A stretch of 64,000 nt of DNA from the NCBI GenBank assembly GCA_947499125.1, contig CANMMP010000001.1, positions 1,240,001-1,304,000 of the forward strand, given 5' to 3'. This DNA is from an uncultured Pontibacter sp. (GTDB lineage Bacteria; Bacteroidota; Bacteroidia; Cytophagales; Hymenobacteraceae). A program made the translations under genes and the position numbers. This document shows positions 30,283 through 39,308 of the stretch, piece by piece. Numbering within the stretch: position 1 is the first letter of the stretch; each line of letters starts with the position of its first letter. The notes below the pieces were generated by a model. It worked only from the letters and a program-made list of their open reading frames with translations. It was not told the origin of the DNA and ran no database searches.

Positions 30283-30936
30283 TTAAAAGATATTCGTATT
30301 CATCATCAAAATCAAAGATACTCCTGCCACTGCGCTCGACAGTACCAATATCCAGTCGCGGCGTTTGGCACTGAATACATTGATAACTATAACTGCTACC
30401 AACAGAAGTATAAACACGATGAGTAACTGGCCGATCTCTATACCTACATTAAAGGCAAGCAATTGTAACCAAGTATCTCCCCTGCCTAATAACGATTTCA
30501 GGTAATTCGAAAAGCCCATTCCGTGTATCAGGCCGAAAAATATGGCAATTAAATTATGTACCGATAAAATGGTATGTTGCTTACTAGCAGCACTCTTCAG
30601 TTTAAAGAAGTTTAATACGCAGGTTACGAAAATGGTTACCGGTATCAGAAATTCGATAAGTGCAGAGTCGAACTTTATGATGTTGAACGTTGACAATGCC
30701 AACGTGATAGAATGCCCGATCGTGAAGCTGGTTACAAGGGCAATTACTTTTCTCCAGTCACCTAAAGTATAGATTGCTCCCAAGGCTAACAGAAAAAGCA
30801 TGTGGTCGTAAGCTTTCAGGTTAAAGATGTGGTGAAAACCCAACTCCATGTAAGTATAAAATACGGATGACAAGGTAGTGCTGCTAAAAGGTGAAGTATA
30901 AGCTAAGCCGTAAATTACATGTTTAAACTTTTGCAT
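30283..30936 (-). CDS. HupE/UreJ-family membrane protein
   Basis: Up to 217 residues and five or six transmembrane helices. The conserved start ELGFHHIFNLKAYDHMLFLLAL, FTIGHSITLAL and FGLIHGMGF carry the histidine-rich motifs of HupE/UreJ proteins, which act as nickel or cobalt permease-like secondary transporters; substrate is not shown here. The ATG at 30936 is the longest option; ATG at 30849 (MELGFHHIF) would match the family start better and may be the true one. No urease or hydrogenase genes are nearby. Confidence 0.82.
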   Translation of the reverse strand: MQKFKHVIYGLAYTSPFSSTTLSSVFYTYMELGFHHIFNLKAYDHMLFLLALGAIYTLGDWRKVIALVTSFTIGHSITLALSTFNIIKFDSALIEFLIPVTIFVTCVLNFFKLKSAASKQHTILSVHNLIAIFFGLIHGMGFSNYLKSLLGRGDTWLQLLAFNVGIEIGQLLIVFILLLVAVIVINVFSAKRRDWILVLSSAVAGVSLILMMNTNIF

Positions 30937-31034
30937 GCAATAGCAGCCGCCCCGTTGGCAATACAGAATAAAGCAACTTCACAAATAATCTTAAATAAAG
31001 AGCAGGATCGTCTGAAAATTATTACCTTTTGCGC

Positions 31035-31775
31035 ATGTTACGACACCTCGGTAATCGCAGAAATTTCAGGCACAACATACGGCTAGCAGCTATACTTTGC
31101 CTTACTGCCGGCTTTGTAAATATTGCAGGCCTGCTCGCTTTTGCAGTACTCACCACCAACGTAACAGGGCATGTAGCCTACTTTGCCGAAAGCTTTGCTC
31201 AAGGTGACTTAAGGGCCGTCCGGATCATTGGTTTATGGATGTTCCTGTTTCTAATGGGAGCCTTCACATCAAGCCTAATTATCGGGCGGATCGGCCGTAA
31301 CCAGGTATTTGCCTATACTATACCTATCTTTATCGAGATTATGATCCTGCTATTGAACGGGTTGTATGGCTATAGATATGATGGCAGCATTGCGCTGCAG
31401 GAGATATTTGCCGGAAGCCTACTCTTTGCCATGGGTCTGCAGAATGCCATGGTTTCCATGATTTCGGGTTCGGTTGTGCGCACCACCCACCTCACCGGTA
31501 TTTTTACTGACCTCGGTATTGACCTGGCGGCTGCTACTTTACCTTTAAGCTTGCAAAAGCCGGGGCTTCGGCAACGGATAATACTCCGGCTGGTTATTAT
31601 ACTTTTCTTTCTGGCAGGAGCTGTAGCAGGTGGCTATAGTTTTACGTTGCTACAACATTATACTTTCCTTATCCCGGCTGCGTTGCTGGTAGTTGCCATG
31701 TTCTACGATATTTCGCGGGTGCACCTGGTAAAGCTGATACGGCACCTGCGTTATAGTTTGCTAACCAACAGGTAA
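31035..31775 (+). CDS. DUF1275 / YoaK-family membrane protein
   Basis: 246 residues from the ATG at 31035 and six predicted transmembrane segments. The family pattern is clear: LCLTAGFVNIAGLLAF, TTNVTGHVAYFAESFAQGD, LFAMGLQNAMVSMISGSVVRTTHLTGIFTDLGIDLA. DUF1275 proteins are inner-membrane proteins of unknown transport function. It is divergent from the HupE/UreJ gene and convergent with the DUF4142 gene, separated from the latter by a bidirectional terminator. Confidence 0.9.
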   Translation: MLRHLGNRRNFRHNIRLAAILCLTAGFVNIAGLLAFAVLTTNVTGHVAYFAESFAQGDLRAVRIIGLWMFLFLMGAFTSSLIIGRIGRNQVFAYTIPIFIEIMILLLNGLYGYRYDGSIALQEIFAGSLLFAMGLQNAMVSMISGSVVRTTHLTGIFTDLGIDLAAATLPLSLQKPGLRQRIILRLVIILFFLAGAVAGGYSFTLLQHYTFLIPAALLVVAMFYDISRVHLVKLIRHLRYSLLTNR

Positions 31776-31777
31776 AT

Positions 31778-31814
31778 AAAAAGCGCCGGCAGATCTGTTT
31801 CTGCAGGCGCTTTT
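31778..31814. terminator. Bidirectional terminator at 31.8 kb
   Basis: AAAAGCGCCGGCAGA pairs with TCTGCAGGCGCTTTT with one mismatch. It lies between the convergent DUF1275 and DUF4142 genes. Confidence 0.85.
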
Positions 31815-31835
31815 ATCATCAGTTTTAGTCTGAGA

Positions 31836-32432
31836 TTAATCTACTGTGTCTTCGATGTTAGTGGCCATCTCGTAATGAGAGCGTAAAGAAGGCAGAAGCT
31901 TCATCGCAAAGTCACGTACTGCGGTTTCAGTTGCATTCTGGCTTTTGGCTTCAAACATACTGATGTCATCTTTGTGAGCAGCTTCCATCATGTCCATATA
32001 CTTTTCATCAAACCCATCTCCGGTATAGTCACGCAGTTCGGTTATCTTTTCCTGGTGCATCGGCATAATGGCGTCATTAACTGTTACATTAACTTGTGAT
32101 GCGGCAGCTTTCAGATCCTGGCTCGCCTGCTGGTGATCGGTAATGATCATCTGTGCAAACTCCTTCACTTTCGGGTCAGTGGCACGTTGCAAGGCCATGT
32201 TGCTCAGCTCCATTTCCATCATGCTGCTGCTGGCAGCCGTCGATAGAAAAGTAGCATCATCCATCGTGTCCATGGTTACAAGGTCGTTTACCTCTGTCCT
32301 CACATCTTCCGCTACTTCTTCAACGGTGCTTTCTGTTGTAGTAGCTGTTTCGTCTGTTGTAGTATCGGTGCTGGTACAGGCCGTGCTAAGCATCAGCGCA
32401 CCTGCAGTAAATAATAAGAATGTCTTTTTCAT
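31836..32432 (-). CDS. DUF4142 lipoprotein
   Basis: 198 residues: a lipoprotein signal with lipobox STAC (Cys19), a Thr-rich linker (TSTDTTTDETATTTESTVEE), then a helical DUF4142 domain: DDATFLSTAASSSMMEMELSNMAL, KEFAQMIITDHQQASQDLK and a C-terminal helix LLPSLRSHYEMA. DUF4142 has a ferritin-like four-helix topology, often found in exported stress proteins of Bacteroidota and Proteobacteria; no metal site is claimed here. It is the last gene of the segment between the two nuo blocks. Confidence 0.9.
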   Translation of the reverse strand: MKKTFLLFTAGALMLSTACTSTDTTTDETATTTESTVEEVAEDVRTEVNDLVTMDTMDDATFLSTAASSSMMEMELSNMALQRATDPKVKEFAQMIITDHQQASQDLKAAASQVNVTVNDAIMPMHQEKITELRDYTGDGFDEKYMDMMEAAHKDDISMFEAKSQNATETAVRDFAMKLLPSLRSHYEMATNIEDTVD

Positions 32433-32539
32433 AGTTTAAGTAAGTGTTGTTAAAAATCTGATGGTTATACGTTAAACTATAAATATCGGCTAATAATGGT
32501 ATTCCCTGAGGTAGCTCCAACATTTTACCGGTAAACAAA

Positions 32540-32573
32540 AAGCGGGCTGCAACAATAAAGTTACAGCCCGCTT
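32540..32573 (-). terminator. Terminator of the nuoA-J operon
   Basis: AAGCGGGCTGCAAC pairs with GTTACAGCCCGCTT with one mismatch, just after the nuoJ stop on the minus strand. It shows that transcription of the first nuo block ends here instead of running on into nuoK. Confidence 0.8.
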
Positions 32574-32592
32574 CTATAGTTATACTTCCGGA

Positions 32593-33105
32593 TTAGAAGT
32601 GTCTTTCTCCGGTCTCTTTTTTACCTAACATGACAGCTCCAACCATGGCTACCAGGAACAATACCGATGCCAGCTCAAAAGGAAGGATATACTTAGTGAA
32701 CAATAGCTGACCAAGGTTTTCTACCATTCCTATCTGAGAGTTAAAGTTGTCTACATCTACAGGTTGCAGTGTAGCATCTTTAAGGGCTGCTATCATAACA
32801 ACAAACAATAGACCGCCAGCTATAGCACCGGTAATTTTTGTTATGACTGAGGTTTTCTGGTCTCTTTCATCTTTACCCATGTTCAGGAACATGATTACGA
32901 ACAGGAACAATACCATGATAGCGCCTGCATAAACTATAATATTTACCGCTGCCAGGAACTGCGCATTCAGCAGTATATAATGGCCTGATATGGTAAAGAA
33001 AGTAATGATCAGAAAGATGATACTATGCACCGGGTTTTTAGATATCACTACCATCAGGGCGCAAAGCAATGTAAGTGAAGACAGAAAGTAGAACAGATTC
33101 TCCAT
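32593..33105 (-). CDS. nuoJ: NADH-quinone oxidoreductase subunit J
   Basis: 170 residues, five transmembrane helices. The conserved glycine/tyrosine helix AAVNIIVYAGAIMVLFLFVIMFLNMG matches NuoJ's pi-bulge helix. It is a membrane subunit adjoining NuoK and NuoA at the junction of the quinone site and the proton arm. It starts six bases after nuoI. It is the last gene of the nuoA-J block and has a terminator right behind it, whereas nuoK lies about 10.9 kb further on. Confidence 0.95.
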   Translation of the reverse strand: MENLFYFLSSLTLLCALMVVISKNPVHSIIFLIITFFTISGHYILLNAQFLAAVNIIVYAGAIMVLFLFVIMFLNMGKDERDQKTSVITKITGAIAGGLLFVVMIAALKDATLQPVDVDNFNSQIGMVENLGQLLFTKYILPFELASVLFLVAMVGAVMLGKKETGERHF

Positions 33106-33111
33106 CAGGGA

Positions 33112-33621
33112 TTATTTCGTTTCAGTGGTTTTTAACGGCTCTACCAGACGGTCTTTGCCATAAATAAATTCATCGCGCTCGTAACGGGCAGGTGCAAGTT
33201 TATCGTCCTGCAGGAAGATGGCGGCTTTAGGACAGGCTTCTTCGCAAAGGCCGCAGAAAATGCAACGCAGCATATTTACTTCGTAAGTAACTGCATACTT
33301 TTCCTCGCGATACAAATGCTCTTCTCCAGCCTTGCGCTCTCCTGCAATCATGGTAATTGCTTCTGCAGGGCAGGCTACCGCACAAAGTCCGCAGGCAGTG
33401 CAACGCTCCGCTCCGTTCTCGTCGCGCTTCAGCACATGCAGGCCACGCCAGATATCACTTCGCTCGCGCGTTTGCTCCGGGTACTGTACAGTTGCTTTCT
33501 TTTTAAAGAAGTGCTTTAATGTTATACCAAGTCCTTGTGCAATAGCCGGAAGATAAGCCCTTTCAGCAAAGGTCATCTCGCGCTTCTGCACTTTCTTGCT
33601 TCTATTTGATAATGGTTCCAT
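33112..33621 (-). CDS. nuoI: NADH-quinone oxidoreductase subunit I
   Basis: 169 residues, with two 4Fe-4S ferredoxin motifs: CTACGLCAVACP and CIFCGLCEEACP, which hold clusters N6a and N6b leading electrons to NuoB. The N-terminal amphipathic segment is typical. Six bases separate it from nuoJ. Length and motifs are normal. Confidence 0.96.
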   Translation of the reverse strand: MEPLSNRSKKVQKREMTFAERAYLPAIAQGLGITLKHFFKKKATVQYPEQTRERSDIWRGLHVLKRDENGAERCTACGLCAVACPAEAITMIAGERKAGEEHLYREEKYAVTYEVNMLRCIFCGLCEEACPKAAIFLQDDKLAPARYERDEFIYGKDRLVEPLKTTETK

Positions 33622-33686
33622 TATATATCGTCTCCGTTGTGCCTGTTATACTTTACACTATAACAAGCAGATTTCGGTACTATAGT

Positions 33687-34754
33687 TTAAAATAAGTGTT
33701 CTTTCAGCAGTATAGCACCGCCAGTCAGAACTACGTTTAATATCGCCAGCGGAATAAGTATCTGCCAGCCCAGTTTCATCAGTTGGTCGTAGCGGAAGCG
33801 CGGAAGCGTCCAGCGAACCCACATAAAGAAGAAGATGAAGAAGAATATCTTTGCAAACATCACTCCCACGCCTATCATTGTTACAATATTATTTGCTGCA
33901 ACCACACTGTCCAACATATCAGCTAACCAGGCTTCTAACTCCAGCATGAACGGGAAGTTGTAAGCGCCAAAGTATAATGTTGCCATTACCGCCGATGCTA
34001 CAAAGATGTTGATATACTCTGCAAACAGGTACATACCCAGTTTCATAGAGCCATACTCAGTGTGGTAACCACCGATCAGTTCTGCTTCCGATTCAGGTAA
34101 GTCGAATGGCGTACGGTTTGTCTCGGCAAAGGCACAGATCAGAAAAATGATAAAGCCCAGCGGCTGATACCAGATATTCCAGTTAAAGCCATGCTGTTGT
34201 TCGGCAATTTCTCTCAGTGAAAGTGAGCCTGTCATCATCAGCACAGCGATAAGCGAAAGGCCCATTGCCAATTCGTAGCTGATGTTCTGAGATGCTGCAC
34301 GTATAGCGCCCAGCAACGAGAATTTATTGTTTGATGCCCATCCACCGATCATAAGGCCATAAACGCCCAACGACACGACACCGAACACATAAAGCACGCC
34401 AATATTAACATTTATCGCCTGCAGCCATATCTCGCGGCCATCCACTATAAGGTTCTCACCAAACGGAATTACAGCACTCGACATAGTTGCTACCAGCATG
34501 GCAATACCCGGGCCTATCACAAACAGGGCTTTGTTTGCTTTTGCAGGTATAAAATCCTCTTTAAAGAACAGTTTACCGGCATCGGCAAGCGGCTGCAACA
34601 AACCTGCAGGGCCAGCACGGTTTGGCCCGACACGGTCTTGTATAAAAGCTGCGATCTTACGCTCAAAATAGGTCGAATAGGTAGCTATCAGCAAGGTAAT
34701 GCCGAATATCACCAGGATATAAATTGCTTTATAGATCAGGTCTACAGACTCCAT
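33687..34754 (-). CDS. nuoH: NADH-quinone oxidoreductase subunit H
   Basis: 355 residues, eight transmembrane helices. It carries the quinone-chamber signatures ERKIAAFIQDRVGPNRAGP and ETNRTPFDLPESEAELIGGY with the E-rich loop that contacts NuoB/NuoD. It is the heel subunit of the membrane arm. Its start lies three bases from the nuoG stop. Confidence 0.96.
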   Translation of the reverse strand: MESVDLIYKAIYILVIFGITLLIATYSTYFERKIAAFIQDRVGPNRAGPAGLLQPLADAGKLFFKEDFIPAKANKALFVIGPGIAMLVATMSSAVIPFGENLIVDGREIWLQAINVNIGVLYVFGVVSLGVYGLMIGGWASNNKFSLLGAIRAASQNISYELAMGLSLIAVLMMTGSLSLREIAEQQHGFNWNIWYQPLGFIIFLICAFAETNRTPFDLPESEAELIGGYHTEYGSMKLGMYLFAEYINIFVASAVMATLYFGAYNFPFMLELEAWLADMLDSVVAANNIVTMIGVGVMFAKIFFFIFFFMWVRWTLPRFRYDQLMKLGWQILIPLAILNVVLTGGAILLKEHLF

Positions 34755-34757
34755 AAG

Positions 34758-35738
34758 TTAGTGCTGTGGCAGGTTTTTCTTTGTAGAATTTGGTAAGTTA
34801 GGCACGATCGGTACGTTCAGAACCGGCAGCTCATAATGGTTAGCCGATATAACTGAGTTACGCTCAATATGACGAGGGCCTTCGATCGTCCAGTCTTTAG
34901 TTTCTTTCTTATCGAAACGGCAGGTATTACAGATAAACTCTTCTACCTCGTTATACTGGTCTTTACGGGCTGTAACGCGTAGTACTTCATCACCACGTGT
35001 CCATAAAGTTACTTTACCAGAGCAGGTAGGGCAATCGCGGTGCGCATCCATTGGCTTCGTGAACCATACACGGTTCTTAAAGCGCCAGGTCTTATCCGTT
35101 AATGCTCCCACAGGGCAAACATCGATCACGTTACCCGAGAAATCGTTATCGATCACATTCTCAATGTACGTTCCGATCTCGGCAGCATCGCCACGACCTA
35201 ATACGCCATGAATACGCTTATCTGTTATCTGGTCGGCAGTGTACACGCAACGGTAGCATAAAATGCAACGCGTCATGTGCAGCTGTATGTAAGGACCAAG
35301 GTCGATCTTGTTAAAAGTACGACGCTCTTCTTCGTAACGTATGCTGCTCACACCGTGCTCGTACGAAAGGTCCTGCAGGTCACACTCACCAGCCTGGTCG
35401 CAGATAGGGCAATCCAGCGGGTGGTTGATCAACAGCATTTCCACGATACCTTTGCGGGCATTCAGTACATCTTCGTTGGTTGTATTCTCTACCACCATGC
35501 CATCCTGTACCGGCGTAATGCACGACGCAACCAGTTTAGGCATAGGGCGCGGGTCTTTGGCAGAACCCTGCGTTACTTTTACAAGGCACACACGGCATTT
35601 ACCGCCACTGCCCTTAAGTGGAGTATAGTAACACATGGCAGGTGGCACAACATGTCCACCGATCTTCCTAGCGGCCTGAAGGATGGTAGTTCCATCTTCT
35701 ACCTCTACCTCAATGCCATCGAATGTTATTTTAGCCAT
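34758..35738 (-). CDS. nuoG: NADH-quinone oxidoreductase subunit G, short form
   Basis: 326 residues, against roughly 700-900 in Escherichia coli-type NuoG. It keeps the 2Fe-2S domain (CYYTPLKGSGGKCRVC), the HxxxC-type cluster region (HPLDCPICDQAGECDLQDL), the 4Fe-4S region (CILCYRCVY and DVCPVGALTD) and the first Cys-rich part of the molybdopterin-like domain (CPTCSGK and CNTCRF), then stops. The frame is intact and the C-terminus is followed directly by nuoH. Short NuoG is, as far as I know, normal in Bacteroidota, so this is not a truncation event. It transfers electrons between NuoF and NuoI in the peripheral arm. Confidence 0.93.
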   Translation of the reverse strand: MAKITFDGIEVEVEDGTTILQAARKIGGHVVPPAMCYYTPLKGSGGKCRVCLVKVTQGSAKDPRPMPKLVASCITPVQDGMVVENTTNEDVLNARKGIVEMLLINHPLDCPICDQAGECDLQDLSYEHGVSSIRYEEERRTFNKIDLGPYIQLHMTRCILCYRCVYTADQITDKRIHGVLGRGDAAEIGTYIENVIDNDFSGNVIDVCPVGALTDKTWRFKNRVWFTKPMDAHRDCPTCSGKVTLWTRGDEVLRVTARKDQYNEVEEFICNTCRFDKKETKDWTIEGPRHIERNSVISANHYELPVLNVPIVPNLPNSTKKNLPQH

Positions 35739-35919
35739 TTTATATTTCGTTGTTCGTTTATAGTTGCCCGATTAGTTTAAGCGACGCAACAAACGATTTA
35801 AGCTATACTTATTAATTCAAACCCCTATTTGTCATCCTGTAAGTATCTTGGTTACTGGGAGTTTAAGCCTCAGCTACTATCACAAGTTTCTTCCAGAATG
35901 ACAGAAGAGAAGTTAATTA

Positions 35920-37266
35920 TTATGCTTCTATAGTTGCCACCTGACCTCTATACACAGCACCCGGTAAAATTGCTTCTTTCGGATGCTTAATGTGCCACTC
36001 GAATTCATCACGGAAGTGACGGATCGCACTGGCTACCGGCCATGCTGCTGCATCACCCAGCGGGCAAATGGTATTACCTTCAATCTGCTTGGCTACGCTT
36101 ACCAACAGGTCAATGTCCTGCTGATGTCCGTGGCCATACTCGATACGGTGTAATACCTTTTCCATCCAACCTGTACCTTCGCGGCAAGGGCTACACTGGC
36201 CACACGACTCATGATGATAGAATCTTGCGTAGTTCCATGTATTGCGCACAATGCACTGGTCTTCATCAAAAACTATAAATGCACCGGAACCTAACATCGA
36301 TCCACTCACAAAACCACCATCAGATAGTGATTCGTAAGTCATCAGGCGATCTTCGCCGGCAGCAGTTTTAGTTATCAGGTTTGCTGGCAGGATCGGAACA
36401 GAAGAACCACCCGGCACCACTGCCTTCAGTTGCTTGCCTTTCCAGATACCACCGCAATATTCGTCAGAGTAAATAAATTCTTCAACCGGAACACCAAGCT
36501 CTATTTCGTAAACACCTGGTTTATTGATGTTACCGCTACAAGAGAACAGTTTCGTACCTGTACTTCTACCTACCCCGATCTTCGCGTATTCAGCACCTGT
36601 GTTGTTTACTATCCACGGCACAGACGCGATCGTTTCCACGTTGTTTACTACTGTTGGGCTTGCAAACAAACCTTTCACTGCCGGGAATGGCGGCTTGTTT
36701 CGTGGGTTGCCACGCTTACCTTCCAACGATTCCAGCAAGGCCGTTTCTTCACCGCAAATATAAGCGCCACCACCCGGAGCCACATGCAGGTCCAGGTCGT
36801 AACCAGAGCCAAGTATATTTTTACCAAGCAAACCGGCAGCATACGCCTCAGCAATTGCTTTTTCAAGTATGCGCAGCACAAACATCAACTCACCACGGAT
36901 GTAGATATAAGATGTGTTCGCACCCAGCGCGTAGCTCGATGTGATCATACCTTCTATCAGGGAGTGTGGTGTTTTCTCCATGAAGTAGCGGTCCTTGAAA
37001 GTGCCTGGCTCAGATTCGTCGGCGTTGCACACTAAATAGCGGGGCACACCTTCCGGTTTCGCCAGGAAGCTCCATTTCATACCAGCCGGGAAGCCAGCAC
37101 CACCACGACCACGCAGGCCTGATGTCTTCACTTCTTCCACCACTTCGTCCGGAGTCATCGTTTTAAGCGCTTTTTCTACCGAGCGGTAGCCGCCATGCTT
37201 ACGATATACTTCCAGGGTCTCGATGCCTGGTACGTTTATATGTTCGGTTAATATTTTAATTCCCAT
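35920..37266 (-). CDS. nuoF: NADH-quinone oxidoreductase subunit F
   Basis: 448 residues, the NADH- and FMN-binding subunit. It has the glycine-rich flavin/NADH loop GLRGRGGAGFPAGMKWSF, a second NADH-binding segment GAGAYICGEETAL-like (seen as GGGAYICGEETALLESLEG), and the N3 4Fe-4S site ESCGQCSPCREGT with a fourth Cys in NTICPLGD. It starts complex I electron transfer with oxidation of NADH. 142 bases separate it from nuoE and 181 from nuoG. Confidence 0.96.
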   Translation of the reverse strand: MGIKILTEHINVPGIETLEVYRKHGGYRSVEKALKTMTPDEVVEEVKTSGLRGRGGAGFPAGMKWSFLAKPEGVPRYLVCNADESEPGTFKDRYFMEKTPHSLIEGMITSSYALGANTSYIYIRGELMFVLRILEKAIAEAYAAGLLGKNILGSGYDLDLHVAPGGGAYICGEETALLESLEGKRGNPRNKPPFPAVKGLFASPTVVNNVETIASVPWIVNNTGAEYAKIGVGRSTGTKLFSCSGNINKPGVYEIELGVPVEEFIYSDEYCGGIWKGKQLKAVVPGGSSVPILPANLITKTAAGEDRLMTYESLSDGGFVSGSMLGSGAFIVFDEDQCIVRNTWNYARFYHHESCGQCSPCREGTGWMEKVLHRIEYGHGHQQDIDLLVSVAKQIEGNTICPLGDAAAWPVASAIRHFRDEFEWHIKHPKEAILPGAVYRGQVATIEA

Positions 37267-37332
37267 TGTAGCAGGATATATAGCTTGGCAGTTACTCTAT
37301 AGTTTGCTGCCTGTTTATACTTTATTGTTATC

Positions 37333-37410
37333 TGACAAAGGACTTGATGACAAAGGACAAAAGAGGTAATGTATAGAGTCTATTGTCTTTTGTCAAATGG
37401 TCTTTTATCT
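37333..37410. repeat. Dispersed GACAAAGGAC/GTCTTTTGTC repeats between nuoF and nuoE
   Basis: GACAAAGGAC and GACAAAGGACAAAAG occur in tandem (37333-37364), followed by the opposite orientation GTCTTTTGTC (37384-37410). They lie inside the nuo operon gap and resemble strings at 12.7, 14.0 and 47.5 kb. Confidence 0.5.
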
Positions 37411-37945
37411 ATTGTGCCTGATGATAAGGTGTTTCTACCTCGGTATTGCGCATTGTTTCCAGGAACTGGTCCAGCTTTTCTTCTGAATCGATGCTCTCGT
37501 AAAACTTCTCACGCACCTGCAGCATCGGGCCTGTCCCACAAGAAGCAAGGCATTCTACCGGCTTCAAAGTAAACATACCGTCGGCTGTTGTTTCACCTTC
37601 TTCTATGTTCAGCTTGTCTTTGATCATCTCGATCATCTGGTCGGCACCACGCAGGCAGCAAGGACCCGTACGGCATACTTCCAGCACGTGCTTACCAACC
37701 GGCTTCAGGTTGAACATGGTATAGAACGTAGCCACTTCGTATACTTCGATCGGCTGTATGTTCAGTATTTCGGCAATTTTATCCATTACCTGCGGGCTCA
37801 GCCAACCGCCAAATTCTGCCTGCGCTACGTGCATTATAGGTAGAATAGCGGACTTCTCACGTCCTTCCGGGTAATGACTGATGTAGCGCTGGATCTCGGC
37901 CATGCCTGCATCAGAAAACTTTATTTCGTTTATTGTCTCTGCCAT
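37409..37945 (-). CDS. nuoE: NADH-quinone oxidoreductase subunit E
   Basis: 178 residues from the ATG at 37945, with thioredoxin-like fold and the N1a 2Fe-2S ligands CRTGPCCLRGA (first and second Cys) and ECLASCGTGP. It joins NuoF and NuoG in the NADH module. The longer frame start at 37978 adds 11 residues without family similarity. The chosen ATG has the AACTATAAAATGG context seen at other starts. 28 bases lie between the nuoD stop and the longer start. Confidence 0.94.
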   Translation of the reverse strand: MAETINEIKFSDAGMAEIQRYISHYPEGREKSAILPIMHVAQAEFGGWLSPQVMDKIAEILNIQPIEVYEVATFYTMFNLKPVGKHVLEVCRTGPCCLRGADQMIEMIKDKLNIEEGETTADGMFTLKPVECLASCGTGPMLQVREKFYESIDSEEKLDQFLETMRNTEVETPYHQAQ

Positions 37946-38006
37946 TTTATAGTTGTCATCGGCTGTTTCAGGCAGCAAATGTTAAATGGTAATTAATTCT
38001 AAAATA

Positions 38007-39257
38007 TTAAGCGTCGAGCTCGCCGGCAATCACATTCAGGCTACTCAGCGTCAGGATAGCATCCGCTAGCTGACCACCTTTTATCATTTCGGTATAAGCC
38101 TGGTAGTAAATAAAGCAAGGACGACGGAAATGCAGACGGTAAGGTGTGCGGCCACCATCTGATATCAGGTAGAAACCAAGTTCACCGTTACCACCTTCTA
38201 CCGCATGATAAACTTCACCAACCGGGGCATTTATCTCACCCATCACAATTTTAAAGTGATAGATAAGGGCTTCCATGCTGCGATATACCTCTTGCTTTGG
38301 CGGCAAATAATAATGTGGTGCATCCGCGTGGTAAGAGCCTTCAGGCAGGTTTTTATACGCCTGCTCAATTATCTTTAAGCTTTCCCAAACTTCAGCGTTA
38401 CGAACCAGGAAGCGGTCATAAGTATCACCTTTGCTACCAACAGGTATCTCAAAGTCGAAATCTTCATAAGAAGAATATGGGTTCATTACGCGAACATCGT
38501 AATCTACACCTGTAGCTCTTAAGTTAGGACCGGTAAAGCCATAGCTAAGTGCACGTTCTGCTGAGATAGCACCAACATCTGTTGTTCTGTCAACGAAGAT
38601 GCGGTTACGTGTAAGCATTTTCTCAAACTCTGCCCATACTTTAGGGAAGCGCTGCAGGAACTCACCGATCAGGTGTAATGCCTTCGGAGAAAGGTCGCGC
38701 TCCATACCACCAATACGACCCATGTTCGTAGTCAGTCGGGCACCGCAAACTTCTTCGTAAATGTCGTAAATGTGCTCACGCTCCTGCATCACGTACAGGA
38801 AGCCTGTAAACGCACCAGAGTCCACACCCAGGATAGAGTTACAGATCAGGTGGTCCGAAATACGGGCCAGCTCCATCATGATCACACGGATGTACTGCGC
38901 ACGCTTCGGTATCTCGATACCCAAAAGCTTCTCCACCGTCATATGGTAACCCATATTATTGATCGGAGACGAGCAGTAGTTCATGCGGTCGGTAAGCGGC
39001 GTGATCTGGTAGAACGGACGGCGCTCTGCTATCTTCTCAAATGCACGGTGAATGTAGCCGATCGTTGGAACAGCGTCCATTATGATCTCCCCGTTCATCT
39101 GAAGGATGTTCTGGAAAATACCATGCGTAGCCGGGTGCGTTGGCCCCAGGTTAAGCGTGGTCAGGTTATCGTTATGTTCGTCCTGTAGTTTAAGATCGTA
39201 GTTCTCTCTGAACGTGTCTAAACCATCAAGTTCAACTGTCTTCTTTTCAGTAGCCAT
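38007..39257 (-). CDS. nuoD: NADH-quinone oxidoreductase subunit D
   Basis: 416 residues of the 49-kDa subunit. It has LNLGPTHPATHG at the start of the hydrogenase-like fold, the conserved His and Tyr region around the quinone site (HRAFEKIAERRPFYQ), RIGGMERDLSP and the C-terminal SLNVIAGELDA-type motif. It lines the quinone-reduction pocket with NuoB. It is separate from nuoC here, not fused. 51 bases to nuoC. Confidence 0.96.
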   Translation of the reverse strand: MATEKKTVELDGLDTFRENYDLKLQDEHNDNLTTLNLGPTHPATHGIFQNILQMNGEIIMDAVPTIGYIHRAFEKIAERRPFYQITPLTDRMNYCSSPINNMGYHMTVEKLLGIEIPKRAQYIRVIMMELARISDHLICNSILGVDSGAFTGFLYVMQEREHIYDIYEEVCGARLTTNMGRIGGMERDLSPKALHLIGEFLQRFPKVWAEFEKMLTRNRIFVDRTTDVGAISAERALSYGFTGPNLRATGVDYDVRVMNPYSSYEDFDFEIPVGSKGDTYDRFLVRNAEVWESLKIIEQAYKNLPEGSYHADAPHYYLPPKQEVYRSMEALIYHFKIVMGEINAPVGEVYHAVEGGNGELGFYLISDGGRTPYRLHFRRPCFIYYQAYTEMIKGGQLADAILTLSSLNVIAGELDA

Positions 39258-39308
39258 AATATGCTTCTAAGTAGATGCTGCCAACTATAGTTTAGCAGCA
39301 GATCCGGC

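Noticed and set aside
22016..32432. Prophage or genomic island as cause of the nuo split
   Set aside because: The genes between nuoJ and nuoK are ordinary chromosomal families with the same word usage as their neighbours; no integrase, phage or conjugation genes and no terminal repeats were seen.
34758..35738. nuoG as a truncated pseudogene
   Set aside because: The frame is intact, all cluster-binding motifs are present and short NuoG is expected in this phylum.
36430..37035. 201-residue plus-strand ORF inside nuoF
   Set aside because: It is a shadow of a highly conserved gene with no family pattern.
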